Positions 38,901 through 53,038 of a stretch of DNA of 64,000 nucleotides are shown here, one piece after another. This DNA is from Dirofilaria immitis. Lineage: Eukaryota > Nematoda > Chromadorea > Rhabditida > Onchocercidae. The stretch lies in contig JAKNDB010000108.1 in assembly GCA_024305405.1 (NCBI GenBank), forward strand, positions 558,001-622,000, given 5' to 3'. Positions within the stretch are counted from its first letter, which is position 1; the number at the start of each line of letters is the position of its first letter. Position numbers and translations under genes: made by a program. Below the pieces are notes generated by a model. The model was not told the DNA's origin, searched no databases, and worked only from the letters and a program-made list of their open reading frames with translations.

Positions 38901-41900
38901 ACTAATTTGACGGTCGACTAATTCGGATACTTTCGATAACTGTACTAGTGCTTCTGAACAAAAGAATAAAAGACAAAAGTAATTGGTGCCCGAAACTTTT
39001 TCTTCACAGAACTTTATAAAAAAACGATGGTAAATGAATATGTTAGATTATTTAAAGAGACAAGAATTTGTTTTCTGGATGAGTTGCAAAACAAGCTTCT
39101 TACAAAAAACCAACCTTTACATACTTCCAATTCATCAGATTCAGGCATTAAGTACTTTTGTATGCCTCCAGCAAAATCGTATAACGCACAACATTTTGAT
39201 GAACAATATCAAGTTGCTGAATGATGGATATTTTACCCATTACTTGCTCCTCGAACTGAAAAGAATAAATTGAGCAAAACGCATCAAATAACAATAGTTC
39301 ATTTTAAAGTATTTCAATTCGTCTACCTTCATCGTTGCACGAGCCAACTCTTCGTTATCTTGAAGCAATCTTATGAAATCATCGACGTGTTTCTTTTTTC
39401 TTTGAGGTAGGGAAGGCAGCATTTCAATAATCCAGCACCATTTTTAAGCATTCCGCCATATTTGGATCTCTCGAATCCCTGAAAGTATGTTCAAATTTCA
39501 TCGCTATGTTAATGGAACTTTCTTATCATTTCTTTAGGCATTACCCAAAATGAACAAATTTTATTTAACAATTTTTCTTATATTATCGTAAATTTTATAT
39601 TCTAATAATAAAAGACATCACAAATGTTATTTTGAAAAATACCAGTTCTCAATTTTTGATGAAATTTTCTCCAACAAAAACTTATGTGCTTCTTTCACCA
39701 TCAGCAACTGCTGAGCTATTTGACTGATCAAATGAGGATGTCCATTTGGCAGCGGTTTCAGGAAATCGATTCCCAACTCTTTCCCGTATTCCATCAAAAA
39801 TTCAGGATATTTCTACAAATAATTTTTCTTATCCATAGGTTAACAAAAAAAAAACTTACTAGAATTCATCTTCTCTAAATACTAAATACTTACCACAGCA
39901 AGAAGTTCCAGTTGCTCAACAAATTTTTTTTCAACTGTATAAATTTCGACCGCTGCGTAGTGAAGCTTCTTTAATCTCTTATCCTGTAATTCTCATAATT
40001 CTTTCATCGCAGTGATAGTTTTTGAATGACCTCTCTTTGTATAAAATCTCCAGTGGAGAATCCATTTCCATCTCTGTAGATATAGCCAAAGGAATAATAA
40101 AACTATCCGCTTCTTTGTACTAAATGTATGACTAAAATAAGTAATGGTTATAAACAGCTTCAAACATTTCCTGATTCAGTCCTTATCTATTCTGAATCCG
40201 TATTATAATTTCTTCTTTCATCTCCATATACTGTTCCACATTTAAAAAAAAAAAAACCTCGTCGCGACAACCGGTATTGTAGACGATATCCATAGTTGAG
40301 CAATCAAACGAACTCCTTGTCGGACTTATTATGCTAGTACGACAAAGTGTACTAGTTGTGCTGTAAGCATCACTACTAGGCCTCGACGATGTGGCTTCGG
40401 AATCATAAGAAAGCAATGATTCACAGTTCGATTCGAGGTTCTGGAATGTATACGTTTTTATTTTTGAAAAAAATTAAGCGTGACATGAAGTGCATTTATA
40501 GATGCATTCCACGTCAAATTCGCTTGATGATCAAAAAATTAATGAAACCGACCTGTTTGGCCGACACCATCTTCAATTTTCTTATCTTGGAACTGGCACT
40601 AGTATTTGAATCATGAACCACTACATTTTTCGATGTCCTGAAAAAAGATGACAGAACGTTCAAAGAGAATATCAACAAAAAATAATAAAGACTTGAAGAC
40701 AGAATCAAAATATTTAAGCTACAAATAAGACATTTTACTACTGGTTTTATTTCTTTTTCTACATAAATGAAGAGCTATATGAAAACTTAAATAATCGTTA
40801 AGACAAAAATTATTTTAACTTATAGTTAGACGATTACCTTGCATTAGTCCCTCTGAAAACATTGTTTTTCAATTCTTCCATTGTGACTCCATGAAATAAT
40901 TGTCCCAAAGTGGATTTTTTTCGAGGTCCTGTTCTAAAGTAAAATGCTGTGGTAAAGTTTTGAATCTTTTAATAATTCTATTTTATAAACATAATTTTAA
41001 AAATTTGATGTTGCATCTTTATTGACAAATAAAAAAACCACAATACGATTTTGTCATCCATTTCGAAAATGAAGCTTGAATTCATTAATGCATTTCATTT
41101 TTCAATGAAGCCTCGAAACCAAAGTTTTAGTGTTTTAGTGTATATTCTAATTTACCAACGATTTGCCATTTTTGGAAATGCACTTATTATAATTAGATCA
41201 TTGCAAAAGTTAAATTCAACTGCTAATCAAGTAAAGTCAAATAGCATAAATTTAATTACCAAAGGAAATCAAATACTTCAATTCTTCTGTAACATACCAA
41301 CATAATTTTTATTAAGGAAATCAAGGAGCTATAATCTAACTTTATAATTCTTTTTAAAAAAACTAAAAAACCTTACAAAATCTCGTCTGACTCGAAATTT
41401 TCCTCCGGAATCAATGTTTTTCATTACTGTCTTCAGCCGCTTCTTCAGAACAATAGAAGCTTTGTTCCGAACATAATGATTCTGTTTCGCTAGACAATGG
41501 ACTCCTAAGCTGGAGATCCATCCAGGAACTATCCGAAATCACGGACGATCTCATCGAACTGCAATACTATAAAACTAAAGAACTGTAGATTTGGAATACG
41601 CCAATCAAATGAGGCTGTCTAATCAAAAGTAAGAAAAAATAACCAACAACTGAAACAATACCTATGTTGTTCAAGTGATGAATCTCTTGGACTAGAAAAA
41701 ACAGTCGGTGACATCATCTGTCCAGACTCGATCAAAGCATCATAGAATGCAACTGCACTTCGTACTTTCGTAGGATGTTTTGAAATATCAGAATCAGTAG
41801 CAATGTTTGAATTTGTTGGAGTTGTATGACTGCCATTATGTAATCTAATTGAAAATTAACAAGGAGACATTTAATATTAGATGGAATTCGGCATTATAAA

Positions 41901-43108
41901 AATGAAAAATTACTGAGTTAATCCAAAGTAAGAAGTTGAAGGGTACCAATGCTAATACGCAAGATGAACCTGACAACTACAAATTTAGGAATAACAAGAA
42001 ATACAGTGAAATTATCAACGGATAAGACCGCAAATAAGAAGATAGACTCTTCTTAATTCTAATATTTAGTTACGTAGAAATCGGCAAAAATTACCTTGCA
42101 GCATTAGTGAGAGAAACACCATCTTCACTAATTCCTTCATTTAAAGTATTGGCTGGACTCACAGAAGAAAGTATAGGCGTTGGCTGAAATATAAAGCTAA
42201 ATTAGGAAATAATATTAAATAATAAGGAATGAATAATAAAGTTAAAATAATTTGTATGTCCTACCACAATTATAATTATTTTCTTTTAAATTTATAGCGA
42301 TAAATGAAGAACAAGACAAAAAGACATATGAAAGAAGAAAAATCATTTAAATCATTTCATGTAGATTCATTTCTACCATTTTTAATCCATTTTTTTAAAC
42401 TTTAGAGTTATATTTAACTGCTTCACTTTACGTTATTGTTCTAAAAATACAAAGTTGCAGTTCAACTTTTGTTTCTCCAATCATTAATTTCATTAATTTC
42501 AATCCCAAATATAACATCGATTGTCAACTTCATTCAGCTTCTAAATCAGGCATTCAAATGTCTTACACTTTTGAACGGTTTTCTAGCCACAATCGGCTTC
42601 TGTTTCAGTTTCGATGCATTTTGTTCATTACTGATTTTACGACCTTCGAAAAGTACCTTCCTCTGCTCTACTAAAAAGAATTGAAATTAAACCTTATTTT
42701 CAAATGCGAATTAGCAGTATTGATAAACATATGACTTTAATTTCAATTAAAATGAGTTGTTTGAGATTTATTATAAGTGAATCGCTCAAAGTTTTTAAAG
42801 ACCACAAAAAAATTTTGAAATAAATTCATAAAGTTTCAAATGTCATCCTAATTTTTGTTTTCTATTAATAATTCATTTGGCAATTGAATTTAGTGATGCT
42901 TGAATCCATCAATTTGCATTTACATAAAATAACGATTTCCATTTATACAAAAAAAAAGTTAAATATAACTTATAATCCTAGTAACTGAAATAAGAGAGAA
43001 AGATAACTTACTAAAATTATTACATGGTGAAAGCTGGTCATGTTCAAGCCGAGAACGTATCTGCTTAACATTCAGATTCAAATGAGGAATCTGGCTTAAT
43101 TCATGCAT
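35922..43108 (-). CDS. FGD/EXC-5-type RhoGEF with DH-PH-FYVE-PH domains
   Basis: Family members activate Cdc42 and shape tubular epithelia and endosomes. I trace 22 exons: 43108-43012, 42670-42567, 42183-42095, 41844-41662, 41558-41377, 40933-40838, 40637-40553, 40440-40258, 39983-39894, 39812-39643, 39478-39327, 39255-39115, 38953-38853, 38764-38665, 38246-38062, 37700-37607, 37533-37294, 36929-36823 (or -36827), 36696-36583, 36493-36404, 36293-36094, 35982-35922; about 950 residues. A Ser-rich N-terminal third is followed by a DH domain ([28 protein letters not shown]), PH1 ([34 protein letters not shown]), FYVE ([17 protein letters not shown]) and PH2 ([15 protein letters not shown] to ERWYKTL). 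Frames break by one base in exons 41558-41377, 39478-39327 (twice), 39255-39115 and 38764-38665, and around the FYVE-PH2 linker. The 5' end may be incomplete. Confidence 0.85.
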
Positions 43109-45404
43109 AGATTTAAACAATAATCATTAGACTATATCGAACCTAAAAAAAAACTTAATGGAATTGAACAACAATTAAAAAAAAACAGATTCATGGCTCA
43201 AATATCTCAGTTTGAAATATCATAAATAAGAAAATGAGATGAATAAGCGAGAGAAGTTTAAATAAATAATCCGATAATTCTATGACAATCCTATTTGTTT
43301 CATTCTCGACCTAATTATTATAAAAATGATTTAATTAAGATTGGAAAAATAAATAAACCTTAAAACACAAAAATATTTAACAATCATAGCTCGATATTTT
43401 TTTAAAATAAATTAAACCATAAATTAATTTCAGAAATAATACATTTACAATCTTTAATCATTGCAATATAAATAAATACATAAGCAACATTAATATAAAT
43501 ATATAAGCCACATTATGTCATTTGTTTACATTTCATTTTTCAAAAGGCGCTATTTCTCGAATATATCAATCAATGCCTTCTTCTTTCCTTCCCTTTTCTT
43601 CCTCCCTTTCCATTCTCGAAGGGTATGCTAAAACTATTGATAACGGAATTATTTCAGAATACTCAAGCAATAAGCTACCGTAACATTGTTTCTGTTCATT
43701 GATTATGATTTTAGTTGAAATACAAAAAAAAAAATAAATAAAAAGAATGGGTGTATTTAGGAATGTAATGTACAACAAAAAAAAAAAAAAGAAAACAACA
43801 GTCGATCATTGTTGTTGTTTATTGACTAGAGTTGGGGAAGAGTGAAATTAAACAAAATGTTTCCTTGCGGGAAAATAATCTATGATTCAGAATACTACCT
43901 TTAATTTCACCTCTCTTTCTTCCTCCTTCTTTCTCCCCTTCTTTGTCCCCGTTATTTCTTGAACCAATAGTTGACAGATAGTAGGAGAACGTTAATAGTG
44001 TCGCATTTCCTTGGACTATTTCAATCTGATATTTCAAAAACTGGTTTTCCTTTTTCTTCCCTTCTCTTTCTCTCTTCCGTTCAATTAATTTAACTTACCG
44101 TTATCATTATTTATCTGCCTAAATAATTATCATACTAGCATGGCTATCCATTTTTACTTTATTTTTATCGTTATTTTTCAAGAAATAAAATGTATGTCAT
44201 AATCGGTATCACATGCCAATGACTCATTGCATATTATGGTAATGATTCAACATAATATGTATCAACAGTAACTGCGAATTCTGAGATATGTTTTAAAAAT
44301 TCTGAATACATCAATTTCTTTTCTTTTTTTTTTGAACTCATAATTTATTTTAGAGATTGAAAAGAGATAAGAGCAAATGAAAAAGCTCTAGGGATTACAA
44401 TTTATTTGGAATAATTTAGGTCATCTTATTACGTATTATTGCAATTGAAATGAATAAATGAAATATTACGATAACTTTCCTTCTTTCATTTATTAAAAGC
44501 GATTATTTGGTTTAATTAATCGACACATATTAGTATATATATATATATTAATTCAGATGACAAACATATTATCAAATATATCATATACTTAATCTAATTC
44601 AGTGAAAAAAATTCAATTACTGATTAGCTAAAGATGAATTATATGTAAAAGAAGAAAAAAAAACAAAGTATCAAGTAAGTAATCAATGTAACATTATATC
44701 ATACTGTTGTAACATTATTTCTTCTATCAATTATCGATTATTTCTTATTGATTGAATAAAAGAAAAATGAAAAAAAAAAGAAGGAAGCATTAGCTAAATA
44801 AAAATAATCATATCATTACATGAAAAAACAAAACTTCAACATAGTAGCGAGAATGCCGCAACTCGCGTCTAAACCGCAACAATGCAGTTTTTCTTTTTTT
44901 GGATTGATATTTTTGTTGTGAGTAGAATTCGCAATTGTTATTATTATTTCGCATATTTCTCAATGCATATTTTTTGATAAATTATTTTCGCAATATTTTG
45001 CCATGATTAATAATTGTAAATATTTGCGAATTTCTGATTCGTTTCGATGATCTTTTTAAATCATTGCTGTTCTTTTATCCTATCACGTATGAATTTTTAT
45101 TTTTATTTTTTTCATTTCTATTCTATCATATATTGTCATTAAATTTTGTTTAAATCTAATCAATTAAGAAATTAACATTTGGTAATTTGTTCAGTTTTAC
45201 CATGTATTTTCTAAAATTAATGCTGTATGGTATAGTTAAATTTGATTTCAGATTATTTACAGTTGCAAAGCTGTTTGCACTCTTCTTCATGTGTAGGAGA
45301 GGCATTATAACGATAACTTTAACAGTATACCAACTTACCGAATTTTGTTAGCTGTTAAGAAAGTGATTATTTTGTTATCAATGGATGATTATTAATAAGC
45401 TGAT
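43109..45404. other. Intergenic region between divergent FGD-type and DENND6 genes
   Basis: 2.3 kb of A/T-rich DNA likely to hold both promoters. Minus-strand frames at 43.6 and 43.9 kb are short and motif-free. A (TA)n tract lies near 44535-44549. I see nothing else definable. Confidence 0.6.
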
Positions 45405-48400
45405 ATGAGCGATAGAAATGATATGGAAGTGTTCGATACGCCACCATGGGAGAAGTTTGGTCGTTGGGTGTATTGCATTTGTGTAGTAACATTCGATCTT
45501 GAATTAGGACAATCAATTGAAGTAAATATTCGATCCAAATGAATTTGCTCCGAAGATTTCTATTTTCAAGTTTTACTTAATTGAAATTCAAATCTAAAAT
45601 AGCAACACTGTATGCAATTGAGATATTTGTTTACAAAAATTTCCAATTTATTAAAGCTGAACCTGAAGTAGAGCGGTTGAATAGAATTTCCGAAAATCCT
45701 GTTGATTCTGATTTGAGAGTGCAATTTGTGCAAATTAATTTTTATGAGCTTCTTAAACATAAATATAAAAATATGAAAGTCAAAATTCAAATCCGGTTAT
45801 TTTTATAACACTATTTTTCAAATTTCTGAAATTAGGAATCAGTTTAACATTGATAATTTCTAAGCAAATTTATAATTTCTGAATTGAATATGCAAAGAAA
45901 TCATTCTTTTCCAGGTAGTCTATCCCGGTGATGCACAGTTGACAGTTAATGAGAAAAGTAGTATATGCTATTTATCATTCCCGGATTCCAATAGTGGCAT
46001 GGCACGTGATACTAATTTTCATTTCCGGATACGTCGATCATCTGGTTGTTCCAATTTATCTACATATGCTGCATACTCAGTACGCGTACCGGCAGCCATT
46101 GATGCCGATCCTCAGTATTTTTATGGATTTGTTCATTCCAGGTTTGTTCTAAAATTTTTATACTCTAAAGGTTAATGAACTTTTTGGGTTCGTGACGAAT
46201 TTCAAAATTTTGAAATAGGTCATTACACTCGGAAATCATCAATATTTTTTTGAGCTGAAGATTTATGACTGATATTTTTCCTCATTCATCATTACATATT
46301 TCTTACATGTTTTATTTTGCAGGCAAAAGAAAGATTCATCTTTGCCACGTGGTTACTTTCAAAAGGTTTGTTTTTTCAAAATATTGGAATTTCACTTTTG
46401 ATTTATTAGAAATTAATCTTAACATTTATTTGTTTTTCAAATTAATGTATATAAAGTTATCATTTGCAGAGTCTTGTTTTATTAACAGTGTTACCTCTTT
46501 TTGATTTATTTTCGCTTGTTGTCGGTGTGGTTGCACAAGGCTTTTTCGATTCCGGTGAACCAGCAATCGAAGCAGGTAATATTATAATAAAGTTTTAAAT
46601 GTTTTCTTTGAAAAGTTTTTTGTTACGTGATAAATGCCTTGTATGTGATATTATCGTCATGACTTAGTTTAAAATTGACATATCTGAAAGCATGCAATAG
46701 ATTCGTCGCAAATTGTATGTCCATTAGAAATTCCTCCTTCTTGGTAATTTTGTTTTATGAATTTTATATTAAATATTATCGAAAAACTGTTTGTACCGGT
46801 AAATAAGTATAGCAGCTTACCATTCGGTTCTTCCTTTTATAACGCAATCACTTGAACTCCAATTTCTAGCCTGTCATCATATTGATCAATGGTCAATTCC
46901 TGTTCCTGGTATCGTGCTCTGTTTACCACTGATGGGAAATGTGATACAATGTCGGATTCCATGCCAAATTGACATATATTCACCTCAAAGAAGTTATCTT
47001 ATGAATGTTAAAGTAAATTTATCAAGTATTGGGTTAAAATGATGCATCAAATTTATTTCAGGAAAAAAATTAAATGTTTCTACTTTTGAATTCGCGTTTG
47101 GTTTACAGCAGACTCGGAACATTACTGATCATTTCTGAAAAATGCAGGGAAAATATACACTGTTACATATCTGTAAATTTTTCAGTTAATGTCACCCAGC
47201 AAAAACCCAGTTTTATTATCCATAATGAATAAATCAAATATTCTCGGGTAAGTTGACAAACCTGTTTGATTGAGTTTTTGAATTTTTTGAGAATTAATTG
47301 GAAAATCAGAAATATATCAATTTAAAATTATGCGATATCTATCCTTGGACAATTCTGGATTTCTCTTATCTGATTTAAAAGATAAATTTATTTCAGAAAT
47401 TTATTATTTGTAGTTAACCATGTGCAGTTATTATGGGAATTAGTATTGACTGGAGAGGTAATTTCTGTTTTTTTTTTCATAGTTTTTTTGTTTTTATACT
47501 CCTTATATATCATATTTATAAGCATGATATCATTAAACCACTATTTGTGTCATTATGGATTATAAATTAGACAAATCTGAACCAAAACTTGAAATGAAGC
47601 ATCTAGAAATGAAAAAAATTTACTTCAGCCAGTCGTGGTACTAGCTGAAAATCCATCAGAATGTTCCACGTTCGTTCAATCTCTCACTTCTTTGATCTGG
47701 CCTTTAAGGTATTTATATGCTGCTGTACTACATTTACCTTTTTATCTTTTTATATATTTCTGTTCGGATTCGTTTTTCTGTTTTGGGCAATTTTAGATAC
47801 TCCAGTGATTATAGACCCTTTTTACAATCCACGATGCTGAATTTCGAGAGTACTCATCAAGGACCGATCCACGGTATTCGTTTTCTTTTCTTTTGTTGAG
47901 CAATGAATATATAGAGGGCGTTTCTGAAATATAGTTACTGAATTAAATAAAAAGTTCGAAGTTTCTGTGATTTATATTTTTAAGTTTTATTCTGGTTTTC
48001 CGATGCTTCAGATTCTTCTTTTGTAGGCCAAACGTGATTCTCGGAGTAACTAATCCATTCTTTACAAAAGTGTTTCAAAACTGGCCCCATATTATTCGCT
48101 TGGTTCCGTCACAAGAGCAGCAGACCCTCGTTGGTGGGAAAAGGAAGTATGTCGAACTTTTCGTATTTTTAGTTTGACTGGAATTTTGAGAATAGGTTAG
48201 AATTTATTCGCTTTAATTGTATCTTTCCACTAATCCTTTCTTGGTTTTTTCCTATCATTCTAAACTTTGCAGAAAAATCTGGAATAAACGCGACCTCGAA
48301 ACGAAATATGGCTTATTTAGCCAATACAAAATGTTTCTTCAAAAGATAAAACGCTTTTCAAAGATGCTTTGAAGGCTAACAATTCTGATTGGACGGATGC

Positions 48401-49467
48401 AACGGAACTACAACGACGGATACTTGACTTAACGCAAAATTTCATGATGCCTTTAGAGAATTATGTTTCATCACTAATGCCTCTAAAAAGCATTTGTCAC
48501 CTTTCAAAGTATCTTTACTTCATTTCAGAACATGTTTTCTTGATGTAGAAATCTGTCTTATTTACGGTGAGAAATTTCTGAAGGGCATAATTTTATTATT
48601 GTGCTGTTTCCTTTTTCTGTATTATTTTAAACTCTTTCTTTATAATTTGTTGCAGAACGTTCCACAAATTTACCCGTTTGTAGTGGACAACTTCTTTTCC
48701 GCCTTAGATGAGACAAGAGTTGCGCAGACATCGGGTATCAAAGGTGACTGGCGCGGTAACTTTTTTGTCTCTCTTTTCTTCAATTTTTAGAATTTACTCA
48801 GTTCCTGAAAAGATTAAACAACGCTTCGAATAAAATAATCAGGTGATAGCTAACACTAGTTAAATCGGCGTGTTCATTTCAGGTTTGTATCAAAAGTTTA
48901 CAACTTCACTAAATTTTCAAGATTGGTTATCTCGCAGAAAAGCTGATTTGGAGCGGCAGCTGCGACTCTTACATTTAGAAGTTTGTTTATCGTCGAGAAT
49001 TACCAATTATTAGATTGCTTATTACTTCTTGTGCAGAAAATTAAGTTCAGAAGATATGAGGAGGGAACGACATCGAATGAACTAGAAACTTGAAATAATG
49101 ATAATGTTAAGGATCTTTATGGTTTTTTGCTTGATATCCAGTAAATGTGAAAATCCAAGTCATCATGAGATATATGACACAGTGAATAATTCTCTAAATT
49201 CTATAAAAACTTTTTCTCTTCGTAACAAATGCTTTATTTTAGATGTTGTGTAGTGCAGATTTCAGTAGGGAAACACTTCATAAACGTTCACAGGTTGAAG
49301 TCGTTGATCTTGTCCTCAAACTAAATGATCGTATTCAAAATTTGGACGAAGCATCTGAAAGTTCGCGAATTCGGTTGCAGTCTCAAATTTCTGCTATTTT
49401 AGCATCGGTGGATGATGATTTAAAATCAGTGTTACTCTCTAATGGCTCTTTGAGAGATTGTATTTAA
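45405..49467 (+). CDS. DENN-domain protein DENND6 (FAM116), Rab GEF
   Basis: Family members activate Rab14 in endocytic recycling. Fourteen exons: 45405-45521, 45915-46141, 46323-46365, 46470-46575, 46870-47012, 47186-47247, 47397-47457, 47629-47708, 47797-47873, 48027-48146, 48273-48508, 48656-48755, 48883-48980, 49243-49467. These give about 565 residues against 608 for human DENND6A. Diagnostic segments in order: [113 protein letters not shown] and [11 protein letters not shown]. Exon 9 is one base short (T run at 47819-47823) and exon 11 two bases short (A runs at 48341-48344 and 48485-48489), so uncorrected translation stops early. The start ATG begins a perfect family N-terminus. Confidence 0.93.
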
Positions 49468-52360
49468 TAATACTGTAATTATAGGTAAATTATGTAATTC
49501 TTTTTGTTTAGTCTTTGATTATTGTCTGTTGCGTGTTTTTATTTGCTTAAATGTTTCATTTTCACTTTTATTTTCCATTTGTAGTACTTCAAAAATCTTT
49601 GAATATTTAACTGTTCCGTTCAATGGGCCGAAATGTGTATTCTAAAATATAGAACTCACATCAGTTTGTGAATACTATTCAAAGTTATGATTGAGGAAGT
49701 TGCTCTATATTAATGCTAATAATACCTCAATTGCCAGCAAATCAGATTTTTTGGGTTTAAATATAGAAGCAGGAGTTGAATTTTTTTAATTTCCTAAAAG
49801 TTTTCTCATTTATAGTTAAAAGTTCTGTCCTGCAGGAATGTAAGACGATAAAAACGAAGTCTCAAAATCAGTTCCCTGGCTAGTTTTAATATAAAAGTTA
49901 AGTTGATATATGCTGTTGTTGCTTGGATGTTAACTGTTTTTTTTTTAATTTATTGTTTTCCGCGGTATCTGAGCTATTGAAATATAGCTTCTTACAAATA
50001 TCATGTCTTACAATAGGGCATGTTCAAATATCATTTCTTTCTATCACTTGTTACATGATATTATTTAAAATAATTTTCTGAAGTTTTATTCTATTCGCAA
50101 GTACAACTGAACTTTATCTCTTTTTTGTGCCGATGGAAGTGAATTTTATCTTATTTCTTCTAGTTTGCTCAGCAATATTTTATGCCTTATACAGATTGCA
50201 TAATCAAGTTTTACTATGCATTTATCTTGTATTTTTAAAATTGTTTTCAAATGTTGTTTACTTTAATCGCATTTTTCTTAATTATTTAATGTACTTCAGA
50301 CGTTATCAAATAATTAATTGAGAAAAAATATGAAATCAATGTTTGCAATTTTATAACTCTGTCTTAAAGAAAAAATATAAAATGTTTTTTTTTATTAAGC
50401 CTAATGTCACCAATTTTCAATTCACTGCATTATAATGTTTTCTCGCTCTACGTTTTTTTTTCTTTTATTCTTTTAAATTGTTAAATGCTACTTCTTATTG
50501 TTACGGGTGGTTATAGAAATAAAAGTTTTATTTTACCTCATCACGATTGTCACATTTTGTGCATGTTATGAATAGTTTTATAACGAAATGAAACTAAAGA
50601 ACAAAATATTTTATTGCTTAGATGTAAGTAAGATATTCTGAGCAGGTGCAATCCGAATGACTAAATTATATTATGTGAAAATATAGGTTTATGTTGTACT
50701 GCTCATCTAGAACAAATCATATATATTTCACATTTGTATTTGCTAAAACTATTTGAGCTACTTTCATTTTCAATTGGATTCTTTTTTCCTTCATATCTTA
50801 TAGTTTTTCCAGTCAAGAATGATCATTTTCCTGGAATGATTTCTTTTTCACGACTTATTTCTTACTTTCTAAGTATGTAAATTAATAAGAAATTAGAGTT
50901 GATCACGATATATTGTCGTTTCGTCGTTATTACTTACGATCCGCAATGTTTTGTTTATCACAATAGGAAATTTTGATGAAGTTATTGAGATAGTAATTCA
51001 AAGATGACAAGTTTGCTGATTTATTCCATTTCTCTTATATTTTGGAATTTTGGAAGTTTAAACAGTCTCTCCCAACAAATCGATCATATATTTCCAAGTA
51101 TATTCAAATTTAGCAGTGCAAGACTTAAAAGTTATTAGAAGATTACTTTTTCTTTGTTTGTTTCATCTTGTTCCTTCGAGATCTGGACAATTTTTCTTAA
51201 ATGAATAATAAATATATTATGCTTAATGAAGCTGTAATTGAATAATCAGTAGCCGGAATATTTTTAAATTTGATTTTTAAATTTATCAATATTTTTTTCG
51301 TTTCTGAGCATTACTGATTTTTTAAATGACTTTTTCCTTTCCCAACTTCTTCTGATCAATGCTCATAAGCTTTAGGTATAAATTTGGAAAATTTAGATTG
51401 AGACTACATATAACTGATACTACGAAATTGGACGATAATTTTGATAAATGGACCAAATATTAAAATATCAATGAGCAAACTGATTAAGAATTATCATTTA
51501 AATAAATTCTACGAAATAACCAATAAACGATGTTCATTGATGATAAAAATATTCAGTGTAATTGATTTGGAATAAACTTTTCAAACATATTTTAATATTA
51601 GGATCATTCTTTCATATGCCATTAATGATTTATGAATTACTTACTTTTAATATCCATTTCGGAACGATTACAGTTCATATCTATTCAAATTGATAATAAT
51701 AATTCTTATGGTTTATTTCTTAAAAGATATTTAAATGCTTGCTTACAAATAGCAACTAATAATAGTTTTGGATACATATTGATACAACAGTTTTTAAATT
51801 TTTATAGCCATATAAATAATGTCAATTGTTAGAAAATCGAAAAATATCTCATAGAGTAATTTGTCTGGTTTATTCTGATAACGAGCGAGATTCTAGCCTA
51901 CATCCAAATAAATAATTCGTAGTTGGACAAGCGGTATTTAGCCCACACGAAGTTGAACGATAACAGACAGATCTGTGATACCTTTAGATATCTAGGACTG
52001 CAAGCACGTTAAACTAGGGTAATCAAAGTGCTGTAACCATCACGAAAGATATTGGTTATCTCTTGAAAATTCTCCATGATCAAGATCGAAAATTGCAATT
52101 ATTTCCCTTGAACGAGAAATTCTAAATAGGTGTGAGTCATCATTGGCGCATGTTGATTACGTTCCTGTCCTTTTTAAATTATGCAAATGGCTCATAGGCT
52201 AAGCGTAATTAAAAAGCTAGTCCTTTAAAGTGTTTTCTTCGTTTCTAAACAAGGAACAGTTTCTCGATCAGATAAGATGTGCGAAAAAAATGAATTGTAT
52301 ATAAACAATGGCGGTTAACGATATTAGTGATTGAATGGCGCAGAAACTTTAAAAGCATTT

Positions 52361-52516
52361 CTAAATTAAATTTATACAACGAAAGTTGTGATCAATGTTA
52401 GATCGTTGCGCAGCTTCTTGAATCCTAGCACGAGCGTATTTTTCAATTTCATCTAAAAATATGCTTGATAAATCGGTGCAGTAATTGAAAACTGTAACAT
52501 CTTCGAAGAGTAACGA
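52361..52516 (-). other. Possible exon or gene remnant (unassigned)
   Basis: A minus-strand frame of about 50 codons without ATG, open from just after a stop at 52517 to a stop at 52361-52363. It contains an amphipathic, helix-like segment (FLDEIEKYARARIQEAAQRS) that looks protein-coding and loosely resembles the second helix of histone-fold proteins. I could not find partner exons with consistent splice phase. It may be part of a small unrecognised gene, a decayed copy, or chance. Confidence 0.2.
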
Positions 52517-52981
52517 TCAACAGAAATGACCGTGTCTTTTACGCAAACAATCTCCGACTACTTTTAGATAACCAATGCTTCAAAGGTTGAATAAATTAAG
52601 TTACAAAGTTTTACCTTATTCGCTGTATTTACTTAGCTTCTTGTTAAGAAACTATTTTTTTAAGAATTATCGAAAAATGTTTAAAAAAGCAACAAGATTC
52701 AAAAAATATATATAAGCATATATTTTAAAAGTTAATTGAATATCGAAATATAAGATTGCTATGTTGTAAGAATAAAAAGAACTTAATTTCTTTTTAATAG
52801 AAATCTCAGAATAATTCTTATTCTAATTAATAAATATAAGTTCAAGTTAAATTATAATAATTAAAAATTCACCATTACAAGCATAATTACTTTCTCGCCA
52901 ACCTAATATTATAATGATTTCAGCTGTTATCACGCATTTAGCTTAGTTTTAAAATTATCACCGACATCCTCTCTTTGCCTT

Positions 52982-52997
52982 TCTCTCTCTCTCTCTC

Positions 52998-53033
<36 letters not shown>
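52982..53033. repeat. (CT)n microsatellite
   Basis: About 25 CT units with two CC interruptions. Confidence 0.95.
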
Positions 53034-53038
<5 letters not shown>

